Assembly (NCBI RefSeq): GCF_026626665.1
Contig: NZ_JAPNKE010000002.1
Span: 5,991,168-6,055,167 of the forward strand
Length of the DNA: 64,000 nt
Source of the DNA: Nannocystis pusilla
Lineage (GTDB): Bacteria; Myxococcota_A; Polyangia; Nannocystales; Nannocystaceae
Reading direction: 5' to 3'
The position numbers were made by a program, and so were the translations under genes. Positions 9,203 through 19,839 of this stretch are shown in pieces. The first letter of the stretch is position 1, and every line of letters starts with the position of its first letter. The notes beneath the pieces were generated by a model. That model saw nothing but the letters and a program-made list of their open reading frames with translations, did no database searches and was not told where the DNA came from.

Positions 9203-9912
9203 TCAGCCGATCAGCTCGCCCCAGAACGGAATCGCGGCGGTGTCGACGATCGCGGGCCGCTCGTACTCGACGTCGACCAGCTCGTGCAGGAGATAATCGC
9301 GGAGGTCCCGGCCGTAGACGATGATGTCGCTCTGCCACACCGACAGCACCAGCGTCGGGCCCTCGGCGAGCACGTAGCGGTGGCCGTAGATCGGCAAGAG
9401 CCGGGGCGCGCCGGCCACCAGCGCCGCCACGCGGGCGCGGCGCTCGTCCGCATCGCTGGGCCGCGGGCCCCAGCTGTCCGGCCACAGCACATGATGCTCG
9501 ACGTCGAACACCAGCCCGTCGACGAGCTGTGCGAACACTGCGCGGATCGCCGTCTCGTCGCGCTGCCAGTGGTAGAAGCCGGGTGCTTCGTCCGCGACCA
9601 GGCGGTCGTCGTCGTCGAACCCCGCGCAGAACATCCGCGGCTCGGTCGCGTGCAGCACCTGCAGGAACAGGCGATGCTCGGCCGGGAAGCGGACGTCGTA
9701 GCGCTGCTCGATCTCCGCCAGCTCCGCGTCGGACAGCCCCCCGTCCATCGCGTCCCGCGGCGCCAGTCGCAGCCGCCCGCGCCGTTCCGCTCGAAGTCCG
9801 CGAGCGTCGGCTCCGCGCAGCGGCTCCACGCCGCCTCGGTCGTGGCGCCCAGCCAGCGCAGGAACGGCTCGCCGAACTCGCCCGGAATCTTGTGCGTGAG
9901 GCGCTTCGTCAT
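9203..9912 (-). pseudogene. SMI1/KNR4-like protein, frameshift at a C6 run
   Basis: The two halves lie in different frames. The first runs MTKRLTHKIPGEFGEPFLRW...CDWRRGTRWTGG. The second runs LSDAELAEIEQRYDVRFPAEH...SDIIVYGRDLRDYLLHELVD and ends at 9203. They join if the run of six C at 9737-9742 (plus strand) had seven. The joined protein (about 236 residues) has the SMI1/KNR4 layout: an initial helix, I-x-x-x-E-x-x-Y-x-V-x-F/L-P-x-x-Y/H, and a YGHRYVLAE...VLSVWQSD motif. Family members are often immunity proteins for polymorphic toxins, but no toxin is adjacent. A sequencing error at the homopolymer is likely. Confidence 0.75.
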
Positions 9913-10269
9913 GCAAAATCCTGGCGGCCAGCCTAACATCACCGCGCGTCGCCGTGCGGGCGACCGCTGCCGGCTCGATCACGAACCCGACGTGCGGCCT
10001 GACTGCGGAGCGCGTCGTGCCGGCCGACACTGGCGGTCACAGACCACCGCCCACGCAGAGGTTTTAGGACATGTCCCCGAGGTCATGTCCTCATCGACCT
10101 GAGAATTTTGCGCGTCCGGGCGGCCACCATGACGCGACCCCCGGCGCTCGCCCGCCGCGGCCCGCGCCAGCGGCGACCTCGAGTCACGACAGCCCGCGCG
10201 CGGCCCTCGCCCCCCGCCTGCGGCCGTGCGCGGCGCCCGGCCGGCGCGTGCGTCACTCACGAGCTTGCC
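9913..10269. other. Intergenic region with one palindromic element
   Basis: Divergent promoter region between the SMI1-like gene and the histidine kinase. It holds a palindromic element at 10066-10100 (TTTTAGGACATGTCC, CGAG, GTCATGTCC). An open frame to the left of the kinase ATG exists but has poor codon use and no signal of coding. No promoter can be named with confidence. Confidence 0.5.
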
Positions 10270-11658
10270 ATGTCGACCGGCCGGGGCATTCGCCTGCGCA
10301 CGCTCTCGTGGGTCGTCACCCTCGTGCTGCTCGGCGTGGCGCTGGCGGTGACCGCGGCGCTGGTGCTGCTCACCAGCTACATTCATCAGACCAATGACAG
10401 CCTCGCGGCCTCGGTCGAGAGCGTGCGGCTCACGCGGGAGATCGAGCTCACCCTCGACCTGCTGGCCCACGTCGGCCCTGACGACCTGACCGCCCGCCAT
10501 CTCCGCGGCGACCTGCGCGAGCTGCTGCAGGAGGCCGGGCATCACGTCCTCACCTCGCAGGAGGCCGCCACCCTCCTCGAGGCCGCCGACCGGATCGACC
10601 AGTACCTCGACGCCTCCCGCGACCACCTCGTCGCGCCGTTCGAGCTGACGCGCCTGCGCGGCGCGGCGCTCGACGCCACCGATCGGTTCGTCGCCGTCAA
10701 CGTCGCCCAGTCGCTGGTCGCCCGCGAGCGGGCTGACCACTGGGACAGGCTCGCCAACCGCATCGGCCTCGGCTGCGGCGCCTTCTTGCTCGGCGCGGCC
10801 GCGCTGCTGGCCTGGTGGCTGCGGGCGCGCGCGTTCCAGCCGCTGATCGGCCTGGCCGCGACCATGGAGGTGTTCGCCCGCGGCCGTCGCGACGCCCGCG
10901 CCGACGAGGTCGGCCCCCACGAGCTGCGGGAGATCGCTGGCCGCTTCAACGCCATGGCCGACGCGCTCGCCGCCCAGCGCGCCGCGCAGATGACCTTCCT
11001 CGGCGGCGTCGCCCACGACCTCAAGAACCCGCTCGCCGCCCTGCGCCTGGCCCTCGCCACGCAGGCCCGCGACCCCGACTCGGCCGACCGCACCCGCCGC
11101 ACCCTCGGCATCGTCGAGCGACAGACCAGCCACCTCGAGCGCATGGTCGGCGACTTCCTCGACATCGCCCGCATCGAGGCCGGCAAGCTCGAGCTGCGGC
11201 CCGTCGACGCCGACCTGCGCGAGCTCGTGCGCGAGTCGGCCGCGCTGTTCGACGGCTATCCGCACCACCAGCTCGCCCTCGAGCTGCCGGCCGAGCCGGT
11301 GCCCGTCCGCTGCGATCCGCTGCGCGTGATCCAGATCGTCGTCAACCTGATCAGCAACGCCGTCAAATACTCGCCGCAAGGCGGCGCGGTCGAGATCGCC
11401 GTGACCGCCGCCGACGACCTCGCCGCCGTCGCCGTCCGCGATCACGGCATCGGCATGAGCGAGGCCGAGGTGCGGCGGATCTTCGAGCCCTTCTCGCGCG
11501 TGGGCCTGTCGCGCGACACCATCCCCGGCGTCGGCCTCGGCCTCCACGTGGTATTGCAATTGGTCCGGGCCCACGGCGGCACCGTCGACGTCGACAGCGC
11601 CCCCGGCCGCGGCTCGACCTTCCGCGTCCACCTGCCGCGCGGCGGGCCACCAGGCTGA
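10270..11658 (+). CDS. Sensor histidine kinase (HAMP, HisKA, HATPase)
   Basis: 462 residues. A first transmembrane helix lies at about 13-37 and a second at about 175-195, enclosing a helical periplasmic sensor of about 130 residues. A HAMP linker follows (EVGPHELREIAGRFNAMADAL). The HisKA box is GVAHDLKNPLAALR, with His249 as the phospho-acceptor. The ATPase domain shows N-box LISNAVKYSP, DHGIGMSEAE and GVGLGLHV. Lys replaces the common Arg/Arg-Asn in H-x-L-R-N-P, which is seen in other HKs. I took the ATG at 10270 because the transmembrane segment starts directly after it. No response regulator is adjacent, so this is an orphan kinase here. Confidence 0.92.
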   Translation: MSTGRGIRLRTLSWVVTLVLLGVALAVTAALVLLTSYIHQTNDSLAASVESVRLTREIELTLDLLAHVGPDDLTARHLRGDLRELLQEAGHHVLTSQEAATLLEAADRIDQYLDASRDHLVAPFELTRLRGAALDATDRFVAVNVAQSLVARERADHWDRLANRIGLGCGAFLLGAAALLAWWLRARAFQPLIGLAATMEVFARGRRDARADEVGPHELREIAGRFNAMADALAAQRAAQMTFLGGVAHDLKNPLAALRLALATQARDPDSADRTRRTLGIVERQTSHLERMVGDFLDIARIEAGKLELRPVDADLRELVRESAALFDGYPHHQLALELPAEPVPVRCDPLRVIQIVVNLISNAVKYSPQGGAVEIAVTAADDLAAVAVRDHGIGMSEAEVRRIFEPFSRVGLSRDTIPGVGLGLHVVLQLVRAHGGTVDVDSAPGRGSTFRVHLPRGGPPG

Positions 11659-11837
11659 GCGCCTTTGGATGGTCCTGCCGGTCGACGCCAGACCACGCGC
11701 GCCGTCACGACGCCGCGGGTCGCGACGCTGACGCGCGCACGACCTCGCCGTCATGGTGATCCCCGAAACCGGCGACGACCAATACGACCTGCGCAGGGCG
11801 CCGAGCTCGCGAGCAGCTCGGCGCACGCTCGCGCGAA

Positions 11838-12348
11838 TCACTTCGGGCGCGGCTCGATCTCGGCGCTGGTCGTGCGCTTCAGCGTGCCCGTCTGGCACGT
11901 CAACGGGACCTCCGGGAAGTGGAACACCCCCGCGTAGCCGCGCTCCTTCGCCTTCGGATCGTCGACCGTCTTGAGCGTGCCGTGGTAGAGCGTCTGCTGG
12001 CCGCGGCACACCTCGGGCACCTTGCTCGCGGTCAGCTCCTTGCCGCCGTTCTGCATGGGCGTCGGGTCGGCGGCCTCGCCCACCGGGCAGGACAGGAGCG
12101 CCAGCACCATCTCGTCGCTGGGCGCCGAGTCGAGGACCCCGAGGCCGAGGCCCTTCCGCTCGCCCGAGAGCGGCCCCTCGCCGAAGCTGTCGCCGGACTT
12201 GTAGATCCAGCGGACCTGCTCGGCGAAGCCGCCGCGCATGGCCCTCCGGGACCTCGCAGTAGGGCACGTCGATCACCTTGTAGGCCTGCGACGGGCCGCA
12301 GGCGACGACGAGCGACGACACGAGCAAAAGGACGCTTGGACGCACCAT
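11838..12348 (-). pseudogene. Small lipoprotein, one frameshift
   Basis: The start MVRPSVLLLVSSLVVAC is a clear lipoprotein signal (lipobox VVAC) and continues GPSQAYKVIDVPYCEVPEG. The rest lies one frame over, from MRGGFAEQVRWIYKSGDSFG to GTLKRTTSAEIEPRPK. A single missing base near 12237 would join them to about 169 residues. It has several Cys (YCEV, LLSCPVG, EVCRGQQ, LTCQTG) that could form disulfides. No family is recognised. It lies 58 bases downstream of the ABC substrate-binding gene on the same strand. The shift may be a sequencing error. Confidence 0.65.
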
Positions 12349-12406
12349 GGTGAGGACGTCCAGCACCGGCGCGAGGCCCGCCGCAACGCTCGACGAAACC
12401 ACCCTT

Positions 12407-13411
12407 TCAGCGCTTCTCGGCCTCGGCGAGCAACTGAGGCGCGAACAGCTGCTGCAGGTCGGCGCCCTGGAGCTTGACGAAGCCGAGCTTCTGCGCGTCC
12501 TCGGCGTTGCGGATCAACGCCGACGGCACCGGGTCGGACGTGAACTCGAGGTTTTGCCAGGCGCGGTCGATCGTCGCCGGGGCCAGGGCTTTCCCGGTGA
12601 CCTTCTTGATCGCCGCGTTGGCGACCTCCCTGGCCTCGCCCGCGTGCTCGGCGATCCACTTGTTCGCGGCCGCGTGGCCGCGCAGCAGCGCCAGCAGCGT
12701 CGGCCTGCGGGCCTCGATCTGGCCCTTGCGGGCCAGCAGCACCGTCGTGGTGTAGCGGCGGTCCGGCCACAGGTCGCGCTCGTCGACGAGGACCTTGCCG
12801 CCGCCCTCCAGGATCAGCCGGGTCGCCCACGGCTCGGGCACCCAGGCCCCGGCGATCTCGCCCGACTGGAAGCTCTCGAGCGTCTGTGCGTTCTCCTGCG
12901 GGGTGACGCTGACGTCGCCGCCGCCGAACTCGTCGACCTTGAAGCCCTGGCCGATGAGCCATGTCCGAAGGGCCACGTCCTGGGTGCCGCCGAGCTGCGG
13001 GGCGCTGACCTTCTTGCCGCGCAGATCGTCGGGCCCGCCGACCTCCGGGCGGACCACGAAGAACGCCCCGCCCGTGGCCGCTCCGGCGATCACCTTGACC
13101 TCGCCCTTCGACTTGACGTAGGCGTTGATGGCCGGGTTGGGCCCGACGTACGTGGCGTCGAGCGCCCCCGACAGCAGCGCCTCGATCGCCGCTGGCCCGG
13201 CGTTGAACGTGAACGTCTCCAGCGCCGTGCCCTGGGCCGCCAGCGCCTCGCGGAACAGCCCGCGCTCGACCCCGACCAGCGCCGTCGCGTGGGTGATGTT
13301 GGGGAAGTAACCGAGCCGCAGCGCCCCGGTGTTCTCGCTCGGCGGCCGGCACGCGGCGGCGACGGCGAGAGCGGGGAGGCAGGCGGCGAAGCGGCGGCGA
13401 GACAGGGTCAT
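12407..13411 (-). CDS. ABC transporter substrate-binding protein (SsuA/NrtA/TauA-like)
   Basis: 334 residues. The signal begins MTLSRRRFAACLPALAVAAAC, which has both a lipobox (AAAC) and an RR pair. The mature part has the hallmarks of the NMT1/ThiY-like family: LRLGYFPNITHATALVGVERGLF, AIEALLSGALDATYVGPNPAINA, GTQDVALRTWLIGQGF and AGAWVPEPWATRLI. Family members bring sulfonates, taurine, nitrate or similar anions to an ABC importer. No permease or ATPase is next to it in the window. It is divergent (100 bases) from an anion-type porin, suggesting joint control of uptake of a small anionic nutrient; that is inference. Confidence 0.88.
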   Translation of the reverse strand: MTLSRRRFAACLPALAVAAACRPPSENTGALRLGYFPNITHATALVGVERGLFREALAAQGTALETFTFNAGPAAIEALLSGALDATYVGPNPAINAYVKSKGEVKVIAGAATGGAFFVVRPEVGGPDDLRGKKVSAPQLGGTQDVALRTWLIGQGFKVDEFGGGDVSVTPQENAQTLESFQSGEIAGAWVPEPWATRLILEGGGKVLVDERDLWPDRRYTTTVLLARKGQIEARRPTLLALLRGHAAANKWIAEHAGEAREVANAAIKKVTGKALAPATIDRAWQNLEFTSDPVPSALIRNAEDAQKLGFVKLQGADLQQLFAPQLLAEAEKR

Positions 13412-13511
13412 GGCTGGCAGGGGTTTACCATAGTAGAACTTTTCCAGCATACTGAATCTCGCCCCGCTGGCCGCCCCGGCCGGTCCTGGGCTACCTCTCG
13501 CCCCGCGCGCC

Positions 13512-14753
13512 ATGCTCCAACTGCTCCTGTTCGCCTCGCTCGCGCCCCCGCCGCCGCCCGCCTCACCGCCCGCCGACCCCGAGCGCTTCTACCCGCCGGC
13601 GCGCGAGCACCTGCTGCTCGCGCCGGCGACCGTGGGCGACGGGCCGCTCAAGTTCACCCCGGGCAAGGGCCTCGAGGTCAAGAGCAAGGACGGCCGCTAC
13701 AGCCTGTCGCTCAGCCTGCGCACCGGCTTCATGTACAGCGGCCGGCGCCAGGCCGGGGCGGCCTACGACCACGCGTTCGAGATCCGCCGCCTGCGCCTGG
13801 TGTTCTCCGGCAACGTCTTCAGCAAGTCGATCAAGTACTTCGTGCAGCTGGCCGTGGCCCCGCGCGAGCTCAACTTCGTCGACGGCGTCGCGCGGAGCGG
13901 TCCGCTGCTCGACAACTACGTGGTGTTCGACCGCCTGCGCGACGCCAACCTGCGGATCGGCCTGTACCGGGTCATGTACACCCGCGAGCGCAACATCGCC
14001 GACATCAACCCGCTGCTCATCGACCGCTCGCTGGCCAACGCCGAGTTCAACGTCGACCGCGACATCGGCCTCGACGTCCGCTCCGAGGACATCGGCGGCC
14101 TCGGCAAGCTGCGCTACTACGCGGGCGTCTTCATGGGCGACGGCCGCGACCAGAACCGCTTCAGCGACCCGGGCCTGATGTACACCGCGCGCGTCGACTT
14201 CCTGCCGTTCGGCCTGTTCGACGACTACGAGGCCAGCGACCAGACCCGCCTGCGAAGGCCGAGGCTCAGCCTCGGCTTCGCCTACGCCTTCAACGACCGC
14301 GCCCGCAACAACCGCGGCGTGCTCGGCAGCCCGCCGGCCGACGGCGGCACCACCAACTATCACAACCTCACCACCGACATGATGTTCAAGTGGGCCGGCT
14401 TCAGCCTCGAGGCCGCGTTCCTGTGGCGCGAGGGCCGGCGCAACCCCGGCCACGCGGTCGACGACATGGGCGCCCCGCTGCCCGTCGAAGCGGCGCGCAA
14501 CGGCCACGGCTGGATGACCCAGGCGGCCTTCCTCATCCCGCGCACCGGCCTCGAGCCGGCCCTGCGCACCAGCGGGATCCGCGGACTCGGCCTCACCTCG
14601 ATGCCCGACCGCAACGAGCTCGGCGGCGGCCTCAATTATTACTTCGCCGGCCACAACTTGAAGCTGCAGCTCGACTACTTCCGCACCTGGGACCGCGGCG
14701 CCGCCGATCTGGCCGGCGACCTGGTCCGCCTGCAGCTGCAAGTCGCGCTGTGA
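13512..14753 (+). CDS. OprO/OprP-type outer-membrane porin
   Basis: 413 residues with a short signal peptide (MLQLLLFASLAPPPPPASPP). The mature part alternates polar and aromatic residues as in beta-barrels and matches phosphate-selective porins: FEIRRLRLVFSGNVF (the usual F-x-x-R-R-A-R-x-x-x-x-G), KYFVQLAV, LRIGLYRV and final strands GGGLNYYFAGHNLKLQLDYF ending LQLQVAL. OprP-like porins pass phosphate or other anions. The gene is divergent from the substrate-binding protein gene, so outer-membrane and periplasmic uptake may be co-regulated. Confidence 0.85.
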   Translation: MLQLLLFASLAPPPPPASPPADPERFYPPAREHLLLAPATVGDGPLKFTPGKGLEVKSKDGRYSLSLSLRTGFMYSGRRQAGAAYDHAFEIRRLRLVFSGNVFSKSIKYFVQLAVAPRELNFVDGVARSGPLLDNYVVFDRLRDANLRIGLYRVMYTRERNIADINPLLIDRSLANAEFNVDRDIGLDVRSEDIGGLGKLRYYAGVFMGDGRDQNRFSDPGLMYTARVDFLPFGLFDDYEASDQTRLRRPRLSLGFAYAFNDRARNNRGVLGSPPADGGTTNYHNLTTDMMFKWAGFSLEAAFLWREGRRNPGHAVDDMGAPLPVEAARNGHGWMTQAAFLIPRTGLEPALRTSGIRGLGLTSMPDRNELGGGLNYYFAGHNLKLQLDYFRTWDRGAADLAGDLVRLQLQVAL

Positions 14754-14845
14754 GGCGCCCCGCTGCGCGCCGCTGCGGGCCCGAGAACGCTGTCAGATTA
14801 TCGCTCGGGCGCGGGCGCGCCTTGCACGTCGACAGGGGTGTGTTC

Positions 14846-17770
<2,925 letters not shown>

Positions 17771-17991
17771 GATCGCCCGCGGACTCGCATCCGACCTGTG
17801 AAGCCCCCGGTTCCCCTCGTCCTCGAATCCAGGAGCAGACTGCTGCAGCGCCGCGCGCCTGAGTTCGCTCGCCCCCAGGGGGCCTGGAGGCCCGAAAGCC
17901 GCGTTCGCCGGCCGCGCAGATCCGCCCGCCCTCGATCTCGGCCACAGGGCCTGCGACCGAAATAAACATTCGGCGCTATAGTTTGGGCTCG

Positions 17992-18552
17992 ATGACCGCC
18001 GCTCGCGTGACCCTCTCCGCCGGTAGCACTCGCTGGGCGCTGTCCGCCGTCGCCGCGGCCGCGATCGTGGCGGCCTCGACCGCCGACGCCGCCGCCGAGG
18101 CGCCGAAGATCTCCACCAAGATCACCGCCAAGGGCGAGGTCGTCGCCAGCGTGACCCTCGCCGCCGCGCCCGCCGCCGTGCGCGAGGTCCTCGGCAGCGC
18201 CGAGCGCTCGCACGGCCTCTCGCCCTTCACGGTGTCGGCCAAGGCCACCCCCGACGGCAGCTGCGAGCGCGTCAAGCTCAAGACCCGCGGCATGCTCTCG
18301 CCTTTCGAGCTCGAGACCCGCCGCTGCCCCACCGCCCACGGCTGGAAAGAGACGCTCATCGCCTCGGAGCACTTCGTCGAGTACTGGAACGAGTGGGTCG
18401 TCGAGGACACCGGCGCCGGCGGCTCGACGGTCACCTTCAGGACGCGCACGATGCCCAACGTCGCCGTCCCCGAGGCAATCATCCAGTCCGAGACGAAGCG
18501 CGTGCTCGCCAAGCTGATGCACAACCTGTCCGCAGCGGTCGGCGGCGGCTGA
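17992..18552 (+). CDS. Exported SRPBCC/START-like protein
   Basis: 186 residues. A signal peptide-like start (SVAAAAIVAASTADAAAEA) is followed by a compact domain with the feel of a polyketide-cyclase/SRPBCC fold: ISTKITAKGEVVASVTLAAAPAAVREVLGS at the start, a central YWNEWVVEDTGAGGSTVTFRT and a long C-terminal helix (IIQSETKRVLAKLMHNLSAAV), as usual for this fold, which binds hydrophobic ligands. The ligand is unknown. I preferred the ATG at 17992 over an upstream TTG. The 221-base gap to the kinase suggests its own promoter (an AT-rich stretch around 17963-17985). Confidence 0.7.
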   Translation: MTAARVTLSAGSTRWALSAVAAAAIVAASTADAAAEAPKISTKITAKGEVVASVTLAAAPAAVREVLGSAERSHGLSPFTVSAKATPDGSCERVKLKTRGMLSPFELETRRCPTAHGWKETLIASEHFVEYWNEWVVEDTGAGGSTVTFRTRTMPNVAVPEAIIQSETKRVLAKLMHNLSAAVGGG

Positions 18553-18649
18553 ACGCGAGCGCCCGGGTAGCCGTCGCTAAGCGACTGAGCCGAAGCGCCC
18601 GGGGGCGCCCGAGCTTCTCGCCGCCGCACGCCCGTGCGACCCTCGCCGC

Positions 18650-19519
18650 GTGCCGCAGTGGTCGCTCCGCTGGCGCCTCGCGCCGCTTCTCCTCGCCGTG
18701 CTGCTCGTCGGCTGCATCCGCAGCCAGATCACCGAGGTCGAGCAGCAGTCGTTCGGCACCCGCACCTTCGCCGCCGGCTACGAGAAGACCTTCGCCGCCG
18801 CCCTCGACGCCCTGCCGGCGCTCGGCTACCAGCCCCAGTTCGTGAGCGCCGCCCAGGGCCGGATCACCACCACCCGCCGACAAGCCGGCGCGACCGCCGG
18901 CATCGGCCTCGCCGGCACGTTCGCGGCCCCGCTGTTCCGCCAGTACGACCTCCGGCTCGTCCGCGTCGATGCCGGCCACACCCGCGTCGTCGCCCACCCG
19001 CACCTCTACGAGGGCGAGCGCGACGTGTCGCGCCAGGCGGTGTGGCAGATGAGCGGCCGGGACGGTGAGTACGAGCACTGGCGCGCCCTGTTCGCCCAGA
19101 TCGAGCGCGGCTGCATGCGCCAGGGCGTCCTGCTCACCGAGGCCGATCTGCAGTCGCTGGGCACCCGCACCTTCGCAGCCGGGTACGAGAAGACCTTCGC
19201 CGCCGCGAGCAAAGCCCTGCCGGCGCTCGGCTACGAGCTCGAGTTTGCGAACGCCGCCCAGGGCCGGATCACCGCCCGCCGGCAAACCGGCGGGATCGCC
19301 TACGTCAACCTCGACAACCCGAACGCGATCGCGGTGTTCCGCCAGTACGACCTCCAGGTCGTCCGCGTCGATCCGGGCCACACCCGCGTCATCGCCCGCC
19401 CGCGCATCTTCGAAGACAAGCGCGACGTCTCGCAACAGGCGGTGTGGAGGATGAGCGGCCCGGACGGCGAGCCAGAGCGCTGGCGCGCCCTGTTCGCCCA
19501 GATCGAGCTCGGCCTCTGA
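18650..19519 (+). CDS. Lipoprotein made of two tandem copies of one domain
   Basis: 289 residues starting with GTG. The signal ends in the lipobox LVGC. Two copies of a domain of about 120 residues follow: each starts FGTRTFAAGYEKTFAAA or LGTRTFAAGYEKTFAAA, has LPALGY and AAQGRIT, then FRQYDL-VVRVD-GHTRV, and ends ALFAQIE. Copy 1 has an added GATAGIGLAGTFAAPL stretch where copy 2 has NLDNPNAIAV. The duplication is also strong at the DNA level (shift of about 405 bases), so it is recent. The pattern recalls small lipoproteins with a BamC-like or DUF-type fold, but I do not recognise the family. Confidence 0.75.
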   Translation: MPQWSLRWRLAPLLLAVLLVGCIRSQITEVEQQSFGTRTFAAGYEKTFAAALDALPALGYQPQFVSAAQGRITTTRRQAGATAGIGLAGTFAAPLFRQYDLRLVRVDAGHTRVVAHPHLYEGERDVSRQAVWQMSGRDGEYEHWRALFAQIERGCMRQGVLLTEADLQSLGTRTFAAGYEKTFAAASKALPALGYELEFANAAQGRITARRQTGGIAYVNLDNPNAIAVFRQYDLQVVRVDPGHTRVIARPRIFEDKRDVSQQAVWRMSGPDGEPERWRALFAQIELGL

Positions 19520-19529
19520 ACTTTTCAAA

Positions 19530-19825
19530 AGACATGTCTTTTTCTACATGTCGATATGAACATTGCGTTTCGAGCATGTCCTCATGGTCATGCGATTAGA
19601 CGCGCCCGGCATCGCCGCGGGCGTTCCCCTTCCCGTGCTCGCCAGGCTCCGCCCGAAGTCACACCGGAATAGCGACGGCTACCCGGGACCGCTCGAGTCG
19701 CCCTCCTTGCCGCAGAACTCGGCGACCGTCGCCCGGCGCAGAATGACCCGAAGGACATGCGCCCGAGAGCATGCCCTCTAGCACATGTCCTTCCGGACCT
19801 GTCCGAAGGAGCCTGTCCCTCGGAC
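19530..19825. repeat. Intergenic cluster of palindromic elements
   Basis: Two dense clusters, 19530-19594 and 19752-19825, of ACATGTC/CATGTCCT half-sites, some as GACATGTCTTTTTCTACATGTC and AGCACATGTCCTTCCGGACCTGTCCGAAGGAGCCTGTCC-like strings. They fill most of the 320-base gap between convergent genes (19520-19839), where they could serve as transcription terminators. I see no gene here. Confidence 0.7.
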
Positions 19826-19839
19826 CACACCTCCGCGGC

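Noticed and set aside
9203..9912. Toxin-immunity locus based on the SMI1/KNR4-like gene
   Set aside because: No polymorphic toxin, Rhs or secretion gene is adjacent; the family alone is not enough.
12347..14845. Extension of the kinase reading frame upstream to 12347
   Set aside because: The upstream part overlaps the ABC and porin genes, has shadow-like composition, and the kinase domain starts normally after ATG 14846.
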